NCBI GenBank assembly: GCA_947462335.1 | Contig: OX381716.1 | Location: 8,752,861-8,816,860 of the forward strand | Reading direction: 5' to 3' | Length of the DNA stretch: 64,000 nt | DNA from: Harmothoe impar | Taxonomy: Eukaryota > Annelida > Polychaeta > Phyllodocida > Polynoidae | Part shown: positions 22,072 through 33,812 of the stretch, in pieces | How positions within the stretch are numbered: position 1 is the stretch's first letter | Layout of the letters: each line of letters opens with the position of its first letter | Made by a program: the position numbers and the translations under genes | The notes under the pieces: model-generated | What the model was told of the DNA's origin: nothing | Database searches by the model: none | What the model saw: only the letters and a program-made list of their open reading frames with translations

Positions 22072-22350
22072 GGATGATAAATATATGGGAATCTGTAAAG
22101 CCCTTAGTCCACGACGACAGGATCCTGCGTTAAAACGGTATCGCCCCTCTGCCGCGCCTTTTTCTTTTGCTTATGAAGCGGACTCGTGGCTACCCTGACG
22201 TACACTCGTTGGCTAAAACCACTCGTATGCAACCGCCATGCCGTTTTAGCTTATTATCATACCTAAAAATACAAAACCTGGACATGAAGGACATCTACAT
22301 AATTAATGTCTACTCCTACCATTGTAAACTTCTCTCGGTATGCCAGATTC
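22072..22350. mobile_element. Repeat insertion containing a degenerate fold-back relative
   Basis: Present in copy 1 of the segmental duplication and absent from copy 2, where CAACTGTTGAGGATAGCTTG is continuous (47,545-47,565). It contains GTACACTCGTTGGCTAAAAC and TGCAACCGCCATGCCG, also found in the fold-back at 7,829-7,998. Confidence 0.6.
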
Positions 22351-23724
22351 TGCTAGCTTGCATCGGATTTCTTCCTTTGGGATACAAACCAAGGGTTCTA
22401 AATATTAATAAAAAATTGCAGGAAGAGAAATCTTTTGTCAAGATGGCACTAGACAATGAATTTTTCCTCACACTGCTGTGTGTGTAGACCTGCCTAATGA
22501 AAAAACATATGAGAGGAGTCATCATGTGACAGTTTTTTAAATCACTTTGCATCTTACCTAATAACTTCCAATCACACCCTTAGAATTGATTAATCTCTAA
22601 AGTATATTTTAAGATTGATGCCTTCTGCTAATATATTGGAAACGAAAACATAGTTTTCACCTTGTTGTTGTTACCATTCAGTTTTTGCAAATATTTGTGA
22701 TATCATTTCTGACAGATAATGGAACCTATGATGACATTCATAGAGAAACTATGTAAGCACTGTATGTGTGTTAATTTTGGTTCATTTATCATGAATCCTC
22801 CATTAACCACTCTTTATCACAAATCCTGTTAGCACAGCAGTCAGCACTTATCCAGCAGTGACAGCTGGCTTGTAAGATTCCCAGTCTGCATGCAAAGCTA
22901 ACTGCACTCCGCTGAAACTTCAATTTCCTATTACCAATAAAAGACCGGCATAGCACTATCATGTCTTAAGACAAATACAGCTGTGAGAGTAACTAATAAC
23001 ATCAACTTCACTCCGCTGAAACTTCAATTTCCTATTAAATGATTAAAGGCCTGCATAGCACTTTTGTGTCTTAAAAAAGCAACAGTAGTCTAGAGCGACT
23101 ATTTACATCTGCACCTCGGTATATTAAACCTAAGGGCTGTTTACAGTTTCCATTGACTTGTTTTGTTGCACAAATGCAGGACATGCCTTTATGTGTTAAA
23201 GTCCTTTCAGTTTGTTATGAGGGTATGCCATAATTGCAGGCATTTACTTCTGCTGATAACATAAATGTACAGCATATGGATTTTTAGGCCTCAGAAATAA
23301 GAAACTATTCATCTTGTGAGAGAAGTCCTGCAAAGATTTAATGAGCTAATTAACTGAAAAAATGACACAATGAGTGCTGAACCTGTTTTATCATCTTCCC
23401 TTGTCAAGGGGATGGCTGTTTTTGACAAGCATTTTTTTAAGAGTAGTTGCCTGTCACTTTGGAAAGATTTTCTATTTACACTTTAACAACAAATTGACCC
23501 TTACTGACAATTTGCACTCTGGCTTGACCTTGGCCTTCAACACTGTTTGTGATCACTTTTTACACCCTTCAATTTGAAATGGCTCTGACAGGGTGTAAAA
23601 TTTTGTTTCATCTCAGGTATGGATATCATTCTACTATATGTGAAAATACTGTCATTCTTTATATTATGTAATTAATTGTTACGCTGCATATTTCTTACTC
23701 AAAAACGCAATGAATCTTAAACTG

Positions 23725-25450
23725 GGAGGACCCAACAAATATAAAATTCATGATGAAATATCTTTAGACTGTTTGAGTTGTATCCACATCTATTTGTCAC
23801 CAAGGTAACAGCCAATTGTAGTGACTGACCCGGACATTCAGCAGTCCGAGCATGTTGACCATCATTGTTTAATCAGGTTGATATTAGAGTGCATTCTCCG
23901 AATCAGGGTGTAGTCAAGGATAGAGGATCCAGAATAAGGGAGGAGAGTGAAGGTTCTTCAGGCAGAAAGTATGGAGACTGAGTTGAGTATCTGCTTGGTG
24001 AGTTGGGATGGTTAGAAATTGAGGTTTGTTATCAGAAACGGATCACAACCGCAAGGCAGCGGTTCTTATCATGAGTCTCTTTGTGTGTATTGCGAGATAT
24101 TGACCAATTGATTCACTGTTCATGCTTGCTGTCATTGTAAGTCTTTGTATAAAGAACATTGCCCCTAGCATCTAGGGGAGTGGGGTTGACCGCCTGGGCA
24201 TGTTGGACCACTCGCTCTCTTTGCTATTCCTTTGGGAATTTTCCAGCAGTTTTCTTACCACAACACCACCTTTTATAGACTGTTCAGGGGGGGGGGGACT
24301 AGACAACATTAAAGGATATATACCCTAGAAAGTAAATACTTGCAATTCTGGAACTTTTGTTCTGATGTCGTAAAAAAAACATGGCTGGCCTAAGATCTGT
24401 ATGGGGGTCAAAGTAAATGTCTCATTGCTTGAGAAAACCTTATTTTACTCCTGAGTGTGTTCTGTATTCTGAATTACATCAACCTTATCTGCAATCTTTG
24501 GCATGGGGTACATTGAACCACAAAAATTGGGGCACCTAGAACCATGCTCAAGGTGCCTAAACCTCTGCCTTGAAGGACTAGTTCCATTATTTAACACAAT
24601 GCACTTGGTCATTGCAGTGTATAGAGGGACAAGGTATCACTGCTCCTCACCAGAGGGCAGCCTCTCCTTGTCTGCTTGTAGGTGAGTGATGAGAAGATAT
24701 TATTACTCAGTTCAACTTCTGAGGTCTACCATAGCCCAACCTAACAAGTGGTCCCTTATATCTATAAACCCATAGTTTATCAGAATTAAGGCTCACAGAG
24801 AAACACACTCAAAGAAGTTTTAATTTGACTCTACAGTTATGATCAAACACATAGTTTGCTGATTGTGATAATTGATTCTTTTGTAGCATAGGGGAGGGGC
24901 TACAGGATTTTTCACCCTGTCAATATGTTGATAAAATTAGAAATAATGTCTCATCATTACCACGTTTATCCTAGATATTGTAAAGCTTCTGATCTTTAAC
25001 ATACATTAAAATTGGCACGGCAGCCTTTTTTACCATTGCGCGGGAGTGACATGAAGATGTATACTCTCTCTCACTTCCAGTCTAATGTTGTGTTCATGAG
25101 ATTAACATTAAAATCAATGGCTATTTGCTGGGAAATGGTATTTTTCAATATAACTTATGTTAAGTATTATGTTGCATATCATATCTATACATGCATTCAG
25201 TGAAAAGAAAAAAATTGTTACTATTTTCCATATTATATAGGACTTTAAAGTCTTTGCTTTATACATTTTTATCCCAGTCTGTGCATCTCCGTAATTAGCC
25301 ACATTTCTTCTTTAAGATATGTACATGAGCATTCCTTTTTTTCATATGTATGATAGCTCCCTGAACACTTAATGCATATATTTTCCCTCTCACCATAGAT
25401 TATTTGCTATTATTCCTCCAAAACCCTGTAATAATACCTGCTGAACAGTG
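23725..25450. other. Noncoding DNA, no gene recognised
   Basis: AT-rich with a 12-13-base G run near 24,286. I see no recognisable gene or mobile element. Confidence 0.4.
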
Positions 25451-25672
25451 GTAGTGCTAAATCTCATGAACACAACACACTGTCTCACAAACACAACATT
25501 GATTAAAAAAGCATGAAATGCTTGGAAATATTATATTAAAGTCATTGGAACCTGTAGTAGTTGTATGTACAATTTGGACAGTGAAGGCATACCATATTTC
25601 GAATTAGCTAACTTTGAATAATAAAGCATTAAGTTATCTTATGAACACAACATCTCATGAACACAACATCTA
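25450..25672. repeat. GAACACAACAT repeat, left of the Penelope-like element
   Basis: Scattered units of the form CATGAACACAACATCT. The same repeat resumes at 29,580-30,260 on the other side of the retroelement, so the retroelement probably inserted into this array. Confidence 0.65.
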
Positions 25673-25745
25673 GGTTTACATGTAAATATACATGAAATCA
25701 ACCAGTTATTCGGCATGAGCTCATTGTTAACTATTGATAAATAAA

Positions 25746-28676
25746 ATGCATCGGGAATTAAACCGGGTAGCTAAGGGTGGCCTCAAAAAGTATGAGGCTC
25801 TTGCATTAAGGCCTAGCCAGGGCCTCAAAGTTGCCGTCAAGCCCGCAAAAAGGGAACCGAAACAGCCCCAGCAGCCGAAGCAGTCAAGCCGCGGTCGGGG
25901 TCGTGGCAAGGGTGGAAATCACCGAGGAGGTCGTGGCGCAAACAACCAGGGCAACAATCCCCGCGGCAGAGGCAACAAACGTAAAGCCTCAGCAACGTGG
26001 GGGGATGAGACTAAAGCAAAGGAAAACGTCCAGAAACGCTTCGGACGTGACCACAACGCTGAGAAGCCGGCCAAGAAGAACAAGTCTGACAAATGACTTG
26101 CGGAGAGTCAGCAAACCACTGACTCACCTATCCAATCAGGCTCAGCCTCAACTGACTTTGATTCTAGGAGCAATGACTCTGTGTCTCAAGACAACACGAA
26201 CAATGTTCCCCTTACCAATGACTCAAACAATTTGAATATCTTGTGTGATCTTTTCAATGAATTAAACGCAACTGTTGATTATTCAAGTGTTTGTTCTTTT
26301 CATGCTAGCAATAATACTGATGAAACAGTCGTGATTGGTAATACCCACAGTAGCACTAACACTCCTACTACCAATTCTGCACACAGGTTGATTATCAACC
26401 TCTCGTCCCATACTCTCACAGACTCTGAAAAAAGTCTGTTAGAGAAGGGACTAAAATTCTGTCCCACCAAACTCCGGACAGACCCTGGAGATCTAAAAAA
26501 AGAATTAGATACCTTCCATAAGAAGTTGAGAACCATTCACTACTGGTCCAAGGATGATGATAAGAAGGATCTGGGGAAATACCCTGAACCTTCTACAGCA
26601 CCCTTTTCCAGGGAGTGTGACTTGAAAAAATTCAAGGCCCCCTCCTCCTGGAAACCCCCTAAAGGCTCCATAAACCTGGAGACCTTCATTAACCTTAATG
26701 AAATCTGCCTCAGTAAAAATGAACCGGTCTGTAATGCTAAACAAAACATAACTAGGGACGAACGCAAGGCACTGAGAACCTTGGTCCGTAACAAAGACCT
26801 CATTTTCAAACCAGCGGATAAAGGGGGAGCTTTAGTCATACAAAATATTGCAGACTATGCCAAAGAGGCCTATAGACAACTCTATGATCCCAACACGTAC
26901 CTCAAACTCGCAAAAGACCCAAGTGAGGAGTACATGCTGATGGTTAATGAGTATGTGACATCCATGGTAACACGTGGAGAAATCACAAACTCAGTAGCCG
27001 GGATGCTCACCAACACAAAGGTGAAAACCCCACAGATCTACTTTCTCCCCAAAATACATAAGGGAGTGACCCCACCACCAGGCAGACCTATCGTCAGTGC
27101 CAACGGGTGCGCCACAGAACGCATATCTGCTTTTGTAGACATCTTTCTGAAACCCCTGGCCCGACAGATTGAATCATATGTCAAAGACACAACAAACTTC
27201 ATAAATCAAATTGAAGCTTTAGAAAGTGTCACAGAGGGTACCATTATTGGGACCCTCGATGTCAGCTCTCTCTATACCAACATACCTAATGATGAAGGTA
27301 TAGATGCCATCTCCCGGGTTCTTGCAAAAAACAGACCGAGCTGGACCAATCCAAGAAATGAATCCATCTTGGACCTTTTGAAAATTGTTTTGGAAAAAAA
27401 CAATTTTCAATTCAATGGTACCAACTTCCTACAAATAGGGGGTACTGCGATGGGGACTAGACTAGCCCCCTCATATGCTTGTATTTTCATGTCGGTCTTA
27501 GAAACAGAACTCTTGGACCTACATGAGTACAAACCCAAAGTTTGGCTCAGGTATATAGATGATATTTTTTTCATCTGGGAGCACGGTGAAGAGAAACTCT
27601 CGCTCTGGCTACAACATCTGAACAATGCACACCCAACCATCAAGTTCACTGCTGAACACTCACTGACAGAGATCAATTTTCTAGATACATCAGTCATAAT
27701 TGACTCTGACAGGAAACTGTACACAGATCTGTACTGCAAACCTACAGACTCATACAGTTACCTCAGATTTGACTCTGCACATCCACCAAATTGCAAAAAG
27801 AGTCTTCCATACAGTCAATTCATCAGAATAAAAAGGATCTGTAAAAAAGAGACTGACTTCCTGAGACACATCAGAAACAAGATATGTCACTTCAGGTCGA
27901 GGGGATACCCAGACCATCTTCTGAAAAATGCCTTACAGAAATGTCTGGCCAGACCCAGATCGGCACTTCTCAACCCCAAAGAGAAAGACAAAAACATTGC
28001 CATTGAAGACAAAATCTTCATGACCACCACCTTCAGAATCAATGACAGAAGACTGGAAAACATAGTCTCTGAAAACTGGAAGCATCTTGGGGGGTCAAAA
28101 TCCACCAAAACGATGCATCGCAGGGGGGTAGGGAGAAGTTACAAGAGGCCTAAAAACCTCAAGGACTACTTAGTACGTGCAGCCACACACTACAACCCGT
28201 TCAACCCTGCAGATAAAGAGAAGAGCATGGCGAAAAAAGAGTGCAAGAGGAAACACTGCCCACATTGTGCCAAGTTGGACAAAAGTGGTCGCATCCAAAA
28301 AAATGGGACCAAAGTCAGTTTTGAGACAAAAACCAAAATCTCATGCTGCAGCTCCAACCTGATCTACTGTCTGGAATGCAAAAAATGCGGAATCAGATAT
28401 GTAGGTCAGACCAAACATCCTCTGAAAAAGAGAATTTGGAAACACGTCTATGAGACCAAGAAATGCATTCTCAGCACAGACGTCCAATACCATTTTGGCC
28501 TACCCGACCATGATGTGGATAATGACATGAAAGTGTATGTTCTGGACTATGTCTACGAACACCCACTAAGTAAAAAAGCCCTGAAACTAAGGCTTACTAT
28601 TGAGTTCAACTGGATTTACAGGCTTGGAACTCAGGCTCCCCTGGGGTTAAACACAATGGACAGTGTGTATGGGTGA
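25746..28676 (+). pseudogene. Penelope-like reverse transcriptase with GIY-YIG endonuclease, one in-frame stop
   Basis: One frame of 977 codons from ATG 25,746, interrupted only by TGA at 26,094-26,096. The long downstream part has no in-frame ATG before the reverse transcriptase, so it is unlikely to be a separate gene. The first part is very basic with RGR/RGG repeats, probably RNA binding. Reverse transcriptase motifs follow: PGRPIVSANG, the LDVSSLYTN of motif A, GGTAMGTRLAPS, and YIDD at 27,552-27,563. Near 28,240 a Cys/His cluster (CKRKHCPHC) precedes the GIY-YIG signature LIYCLECKKCGIRYVGQT at about 28,350-28,405. This domain order is that of endonuclease-positive Penelope-like elements. 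Either the TGA is a single disabling mutation or it is read through (the next base is C). Confidence 0.85.
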
Positions 28677-29100
28677 AGCAAAAACGCTCAATGCCTCGTA
28701 ACAAAATTTTTTGTGTCATCAAGGCCTCAATCGAGAAAACAAGATTGTACCGTTTACACAGGCTGGGTTATGTCCCACTCGCACTTGAGCCCAAATATGG
28801 ACTAAAGAGCTAAACCTGTGTGACTCAAAATAATTTTGAACACATCAGTTTTATACTGGTGCTTCCCCCATACGACCGGGACAAGTTTTATCATTTTTCT
28901 AATCACTTAGAAAAATTGGCACCATATCATGTTGAAATGATAACTAGCATGTGTCCTGAGTTGCTGATAAAAGATCACTTAAACTCAGGTTCAACCACTC
29001 ACTGGTAAGGAGTGGGGAGCCAGTCTATATTTAAGACTCCTCCAGACACAGGGTACTACATAAGTGTGATAAAAAACACAACTAATTAGCACCCCCCCTA
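28677..29100 (+). other. 3' untranslated part of the Penelope-like element
   Basis: No coding sense. It connects the GIY-YIG stop codon to the hammerhead-like motif. Confidence 0.5.
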
Positions 29101-29115
29101 CCAGCCACAAAACTC

Positions 29116-29150
29116 CTGATGAGACTAGTGTCGAAACCGTTTACCTGGTT
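29116..29150 (+). ncRNA. Hammerhead-ribozyme-like core
   Basis: CTGATGA (29,116-29,122), then GACTAGTGTC, which folds as a 3-bp stem with a TAGT loop, then GAAA (29,133-29,136), a CC..GG mini-stem and T. This is the conserved core layout of hammerhead ribozymes, which are known in the terminal repeats of Penelope-like elements. I could not pair a convincing stem I, so this copy may be inactive or may need a dimer. Confidence 0.45.
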
Positions 29151-29416
29151 TAACCCACCCAGAGATATCAGAAAATGTCATATCTCCTAAAACCCCCAGA
29201 GGGTCTCCCTGTGTGTGACATATACATACAGGGCAGTGTGTAAGCATGAGGCCTGCCTCTGCTAACCACAACCCCCTCCCCCCTCCTGCACCAGCACTGG
29301 TGGTGTTCAGGTGAGAGAGGGGGTCTGGGTTAGACCACCCTCCACCCCAGCACTGAGTGTAGGGGTGGGGGGGTATGCTAGGTGCTGGACAAGGGTCAGC
29401 TGGCCTGGGAGCCTCC

Positions 29417-29424
29417 TATATAAG
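29417..29424 (+). promoter_or_regulatory. TATA box in the tail of the Penelope-like element
   Basis: TATATAAG followed 25-35 bases later by a TTCACCCTGGCTTGTCC-type stretch. It could be the promoter in a terminal repeat copy. Confidence 0.35.
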
Positions 29425-29579
29425 GCAGCTTCACCCTGGCTTGTCCTCAAACGGTCGAGTGTGGTCCTCAAAGCCTTGTACGACTTGCCTAGCCGGGCAG
29501 TCCTAGATTGATAATAATAATTGTAAGTGATTATTCCTCATGCCCCACCTTGTAAATGTCTTCTCTGTCTATTATCTCA

Positions 29580-30260
29580 ACAACACAAAATCTTCTGAAC
29601 ACAACATCTTCTGAACACAACATCTTCTGGACACAACATGTAAATTTCTATATAGATATAGATGAAATTGGGCTTTTTTTTGCATTGGCCTTATTGATAC
29701 ATGTTGATGATCAACGCAGGGATTGATTTCTTATCAGAACCCTGCTTCTAACCATCCTTTTCATATTATCTAAGAGACACAACATTATGAACACAACATC
29801 TTCTGAACACAACATCTACTGAACACAACATCTTATGAACACAACACCTAACAGACACAACATGTTGATTTACATGTATATCTGGATAAAATCGACCATG
29901 TAATGAGGTCATTAATATCAGTTATTTTGACAATAGTTATCAATTTCTTTTCAAACCCCTGGTTCCTAATGGTGTTTTTGTACTATCTTACTAACACAAC
30001 ATTCTGAACACAACATCTTCTGAACACAACATCTTCTGAACACAACATCTCATGAACACAACACCTCATGAACACAACATGTTGGTTTCTAGCTAAACTA
30101 TCATAAACTATAGCAATTTACTGCCATGAGGTGATTCATATGAGCTCCCTATGCTTCATAGTAAGTGTTTGTTAGCATATATTTGCCTGTATATAACATT
30201 TTTCAACCATCTTCTGAACACAACATCTTCTGAACACAACATCTTCCGAACACAACATGT
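29580..30260. repeat. GAACACAACAT array, right of the Penelope-like element
   Basis: Clusters of three to six TCTTCTGAACACAACA units recur about every 200 bases, separated by a second shared block (GATTTACATGTATATCTGG-like). This makes a higher-order repeat. The spacer just upstream of the retroelement (25,672-25,735) matches the same block. Confidence 0.75.
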
Positions 30261-30764
30261 CTAGAAACAGCATAAATACACTAAAAATCAATAATTTACC
30301 TATGCACACCTTTAGATATGGCCACAAGGACGCAGTACCTTGATTTATATGTCATTTCAGTTTAATTTAGGTGGAAATATTGACAGTTAATCTTTATGCC
30401 CTTAAACAATACGTTTTCTCATTGATTTTTGAGGCCCTAAAGCAAGGGGAAATACTTTCTCCAGTGATTTATTTTCAATCATGCAAATGTATGGGGTATA
30501 TTAGATGACTAATATGTTGAAACATCATGTCTCAATATGTTTTCACTGTAAATAAAATAATCACAAAGTTGCTGTAATGATTTTATGCATGCAGGAACCT
30601 ATTTTTCACCAAATATGGAGAAGTAGAAAATAATTGGAATAAAAGGAAAAATTCACATTCATGTTGCCTTTACCATAAACTTTCAAAAATATTAAGTAAC
30701 AAGTATCAGGGTGTACGAGGACTGAAAAAGGGAAAATAATGACAGAGGGGGTTGGGCTAATGGA

Positions 30765-30900
30765 AAAAGCACAATACCACTGGTAAATGCTAAACTGCTT
30801 GTGTAAATATACACTGGGCTCCTGTGGTGTACAATACCACTGGTAACTGCTGGTGTGGATATACTCTGGGCTCCTGTGGTACACAATACCACTGGTTAAA
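30765..30900. repeat. Tandem repeat of about 60 bp
   Basis: Units contain CACTGGGCTCCTGTGGTGTA and CAATACCACTGGTAA. A single extra unit lies near 31,390-31,445. Confidence 0.65.
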
Positions 30901-31009
30901 GAACGGGTGGTGTGTACTGCATTAATGTTTGCATTTAATAGTAAGTAAATTATAGGCTTATAGATGGGTTAGGAGCTAATTTGGGTTCAATTTTTATTTT
31001 TCACCTTTT

Positions 31010-31255
31010 CAACATATTATTGTTCATACCGTCGATATAAATATGTGTGTAGCTTTTTAAATCATTTAGACACATTTAAATCCATAAAAAGTAGAGGAAA
31101 TTATTGTCAGAATGGGTCATGCGACCCGACTCTATTACAGAAAGTTGTCTCCTGACCTGGGTTTCTCTATATCTTATGCATTTACACACATCAGAATGAT
31201 TTAAAAAGCTACACACTTATTTATATGGACATTATGAGCACAAATATTTTCTGAC
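31010..31255. mobile_element. MITE-like inverted repeat element
   Basis: Arms of about 50 bases (ATATAAATATGTGTGTAGC paired with GCTACACACTTATTTATAT) surround a centre holding the palindrome GGGTCATGCGACCC. No coding capacity. Confidence 0.6.
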
Positions 31256-31458
31256 ATTTACATGGCTTTACTACTTGAAGCTGCTTAAAGTGTCCCTTCA
31301 GGGTATCTTAAATTTGCTTAAATGCAAACACCTATGCAGCGGTAGAGATGCTGATGTGGTGTACGATGCACTTGGTAACTACCTAAAAGCTGATGTGGAC
31401 ATACACTGGGCTCCTGTGCGGTACATTTACACTGATAACTGCTAAGGCCAGAAACAAA

Positions 31459-31523
31459 AATTGCGGTTGTTGCCGCGTAAAAAAATGCCTCAGGCATTTT
31501 TATACGCGGCAACAACCGCAATT
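31459..31523. repeat. Near-perfect 32-bp hairpin with a 1-base loop
   Basis: Left arm 31,459-31,490 and right arm 31,492-31,523 pair at 31 of 32 positions; the arms contain GCGGTTGTTGCCGCG. No host gene is nearby. Confidence 0.8.
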
Positions 31524-31689
31524 CTTGCATTCGAAGAAACATAATGTCTACATGGTTGGTATGTTTGAAGGGAACCCATTCAAGACACCAAAAAAGCAGG
31601 GCCGGGAAGGGGTTATCAGGGGGAAGGATGATATTACTTCAAATATGGCATTTCCTATGAATTCCTTGGGTCAATGTTAGGGGGTAAGG

Positions 31690-33715
31690 AAATGTGTGTT
31701 GCTAGGCAGATAAACAATTACAATAAATGTTGCTAGGCAACCAGCTGGATTAGCAACAAACTAATAGCACCATTGAATTCCTTGGGTCCATATAAGGGGG
31801 TTAGGTTTGGTTATAATCAACCTTAGGACCATGGAAACGTGCGTTGCTAGGCAGATAAATAATAAAAAAAGCCTTTGCTAGGCAACCAGCTGTATTAGCA
31901 ACAAACCGAAAGAACCATTGAATTCCTTGGGTCCATATAAGGGGGGTAGGTATGGTTATAATCAACTTTAGGACCATAGAAATGTGTGTTGCTAGGCAGA
32001 TAAACAATTAGAATAGCCGTTGCTAGGCAACCAGCTGTATAAGCAACAAACCGAAAGAACCATTGAATTCCTTGGGTCCATATTAGGGGTGTAGGTATGG
32101 TTATAATCAACTTCAGGATCATGGAAATGTGTGTTGCTAGGCAGATAAACAATTAGAATAGCCGTTGCTAGGCAACCAGCTGTATTAGCAACAAATGGAT
32201 AGAACCATTGAATTCATTGGGCCCATATTAGGGGGGGTAGGTATGATTATAATCAACCTCAGGACCATGGAAATGTGTGTTGCTAGGCAGATAAACAATT
32301 AGAATAACGGTTGCTAGGCAACCAGCTGTATTAGCAACAAACCCATAGAACCATTGAATTTCTTAAGTCCATAATAGGGGGGTAGGTATGATTATAATCA
32401 ACTTCAGGACCATGGAAATGTGTGTTGCTAGGCAGATAAACAATTAGAATAGCGGGGCAACCAGCTGTATTAGCAACAAACCCATAGAACCATTGAATTT
32501 CTTGGGTAGATAATAGGGGTTAGGTATGATAATAATCAACTTCAGGACCATGGAAATGTGTGTTGCTAGGCAGATAAACAATTAGAATAGCGGTTGCTAG
32601 GCAACCAGCTGTATTAGCAACAAACCGATAGAACCATTGAATTCCTTGGGTCCATATTAGGGGGGTAGGTATGGTTATAATCAACCTTAGGACCATAGAA
32701 ATGTGTGTTGCTAGGCAGATAAACAATTAGAATAGCCGTTGCTAGGCAACCAGCTGTATAAGCAACAAACCGAAAGAACCATTGAATTCCTTGGGTCCAT
32801 ATTAGGGGGGTAGGTATGGTTATAATCAACTTCAGGACCATGGAAATGTGTGTTGCTAGGCAGATAAACAATTAGAATAGCCATTGCTAGGCAACCAGCT
32901 GTATTAGCAACAAACCCATAGAACCATTGAATTTCTTTGGTCCATATTAGGGGGGGAAGATGTGATTATAATCAACCTCAGGACCATGGAAATGTGTGTT
33001 GCTAGGCAGATAAACAATTAGAATAGCGGTTGCTAGGCAACCAGCTGTATTAGCAACAAACCCATAGAACCATTGAATTCATTGGGTCCATATTAGGGGG
33101 GTAGGTATGATTATAATCAACCTCAGGACCATGGAAATGTGTGTTGCTAGGCAGATAAACAATTAGAATAGCGGTTGCTAGGCAACCAGCTGTATTTGCA
33201 ACAAACCCATAGAACCATTGAATTTCTTTGGTCCATATTAGGGGGGGAAGGTGTGATTATAATCAACCTCTGGACCATGGAAATGTGTGTTGCTAGGCAG
33301 ATAAACAATTAGAATAGCGGTTGCTAGGCAACCAGCGGTATTAGCAACAAACCCTCAGAACCATTGAATTTCTTGGGTCCATATTAGGGGGGGTAGGTGT
33401 GATTATAATCAACCTCAGGACCATGGAAATGTGTGTTGCTAGGCAGATAAACATTTAGAATAGCCGTTGCTAGGCAACCAGCTGTATTAGCAACAAATGG
33501 ATAGAACCATTGAATTCCCTGGGTCCATATTAGGGGGGGTAGGTATGATTATATTCAACCTTAGGACCATGGAAATGTGTGTTGCTAGGCAGATAAACAA
33601 TTAGAATAGCCGTTGCTAGGCAACCAGTTGTATTAGCAACAAACCGATAGAACCATTAAATTCCTTGGGTCCATACTAGGGGGTGTAGGTATGATTATAA
33701 TCAACCTCAGGAACT
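31690..33715. repeat. 145-bp satellite with RFX-type palindromes
   Basis: About 14 head-to-tail units of 144-148 bases. Each has GTTGCTAGGCAGATAAAC and, about 30 bases on, GTTGCTAGGCAACC, then an ATAGAACCATTGAATT block and GGTTATAATCAAC. One unit near 32,450 has lost part of the palindrome, and two others have a changed first base. Frames through the array repeat with the unit and are not genes. Confidence 0.92.
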
Positions 33716-33775
33716 ATCAAAGGTTGATTTATATTATCGTTATCGCAAAGCATAAATTTGTGTTGTGACACCTTA

Positions 33776-33812
33776 ATCCAAGATGGCGGCACAATCCAAG
33801 ATGGCGGCGCCC
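33776..33812 (+). promoter_or_regulatory. Two adjacent YY1-type motifs
   Basis: TCCAAGATGGCGGC occurs twice, 16-17 bases apart, immediately after the satellite. This is the classical YY1 binding consensus. There is no gene next to it. Confidence 0.4.

Larger units (their letters stand above)
19855..23724. repeat. Segmental duplication, copy 1
   Basis: Colinear with 45,350-50,963. Shared blocks include GTGAGTAACTTGCCAGTGCTG, ATGGGAAATCTGTGTCAATC, CTTAAGTGGCCTTGCCAAT and TTTGAAATGGCTCTGACAGG. No exon is evident in either copy. Copy 1 carries a MITE (20,860-21,190) and a repeat insertion (about 22,072-22,350) that copy 2 lacks. Confidence 0.85.
25680..29560 (+). mobile_element. Penelope-like element
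   Basis: Defined by the reverse transcriptase/GIY-YIG frame at 25,746-28,676, a hammerhead-like core at 29,116-29,150 and a TATA-containing tail at 29,417. ACAACAT repeats flank both sides. I could not fix the exact ends by eye. Confidence 0.8.

Noticed and set aside
31801..32871. Repeated 68-85-aa frames
   Set aside because: The frames recur with the 145-bp satellite unit and contain no domain.
31690..33715. CRISPR-like array
   Set aside because: Units are 145 bp and similar throughout, with no short repeats separated by unique spacers; the context is eukaryotic.
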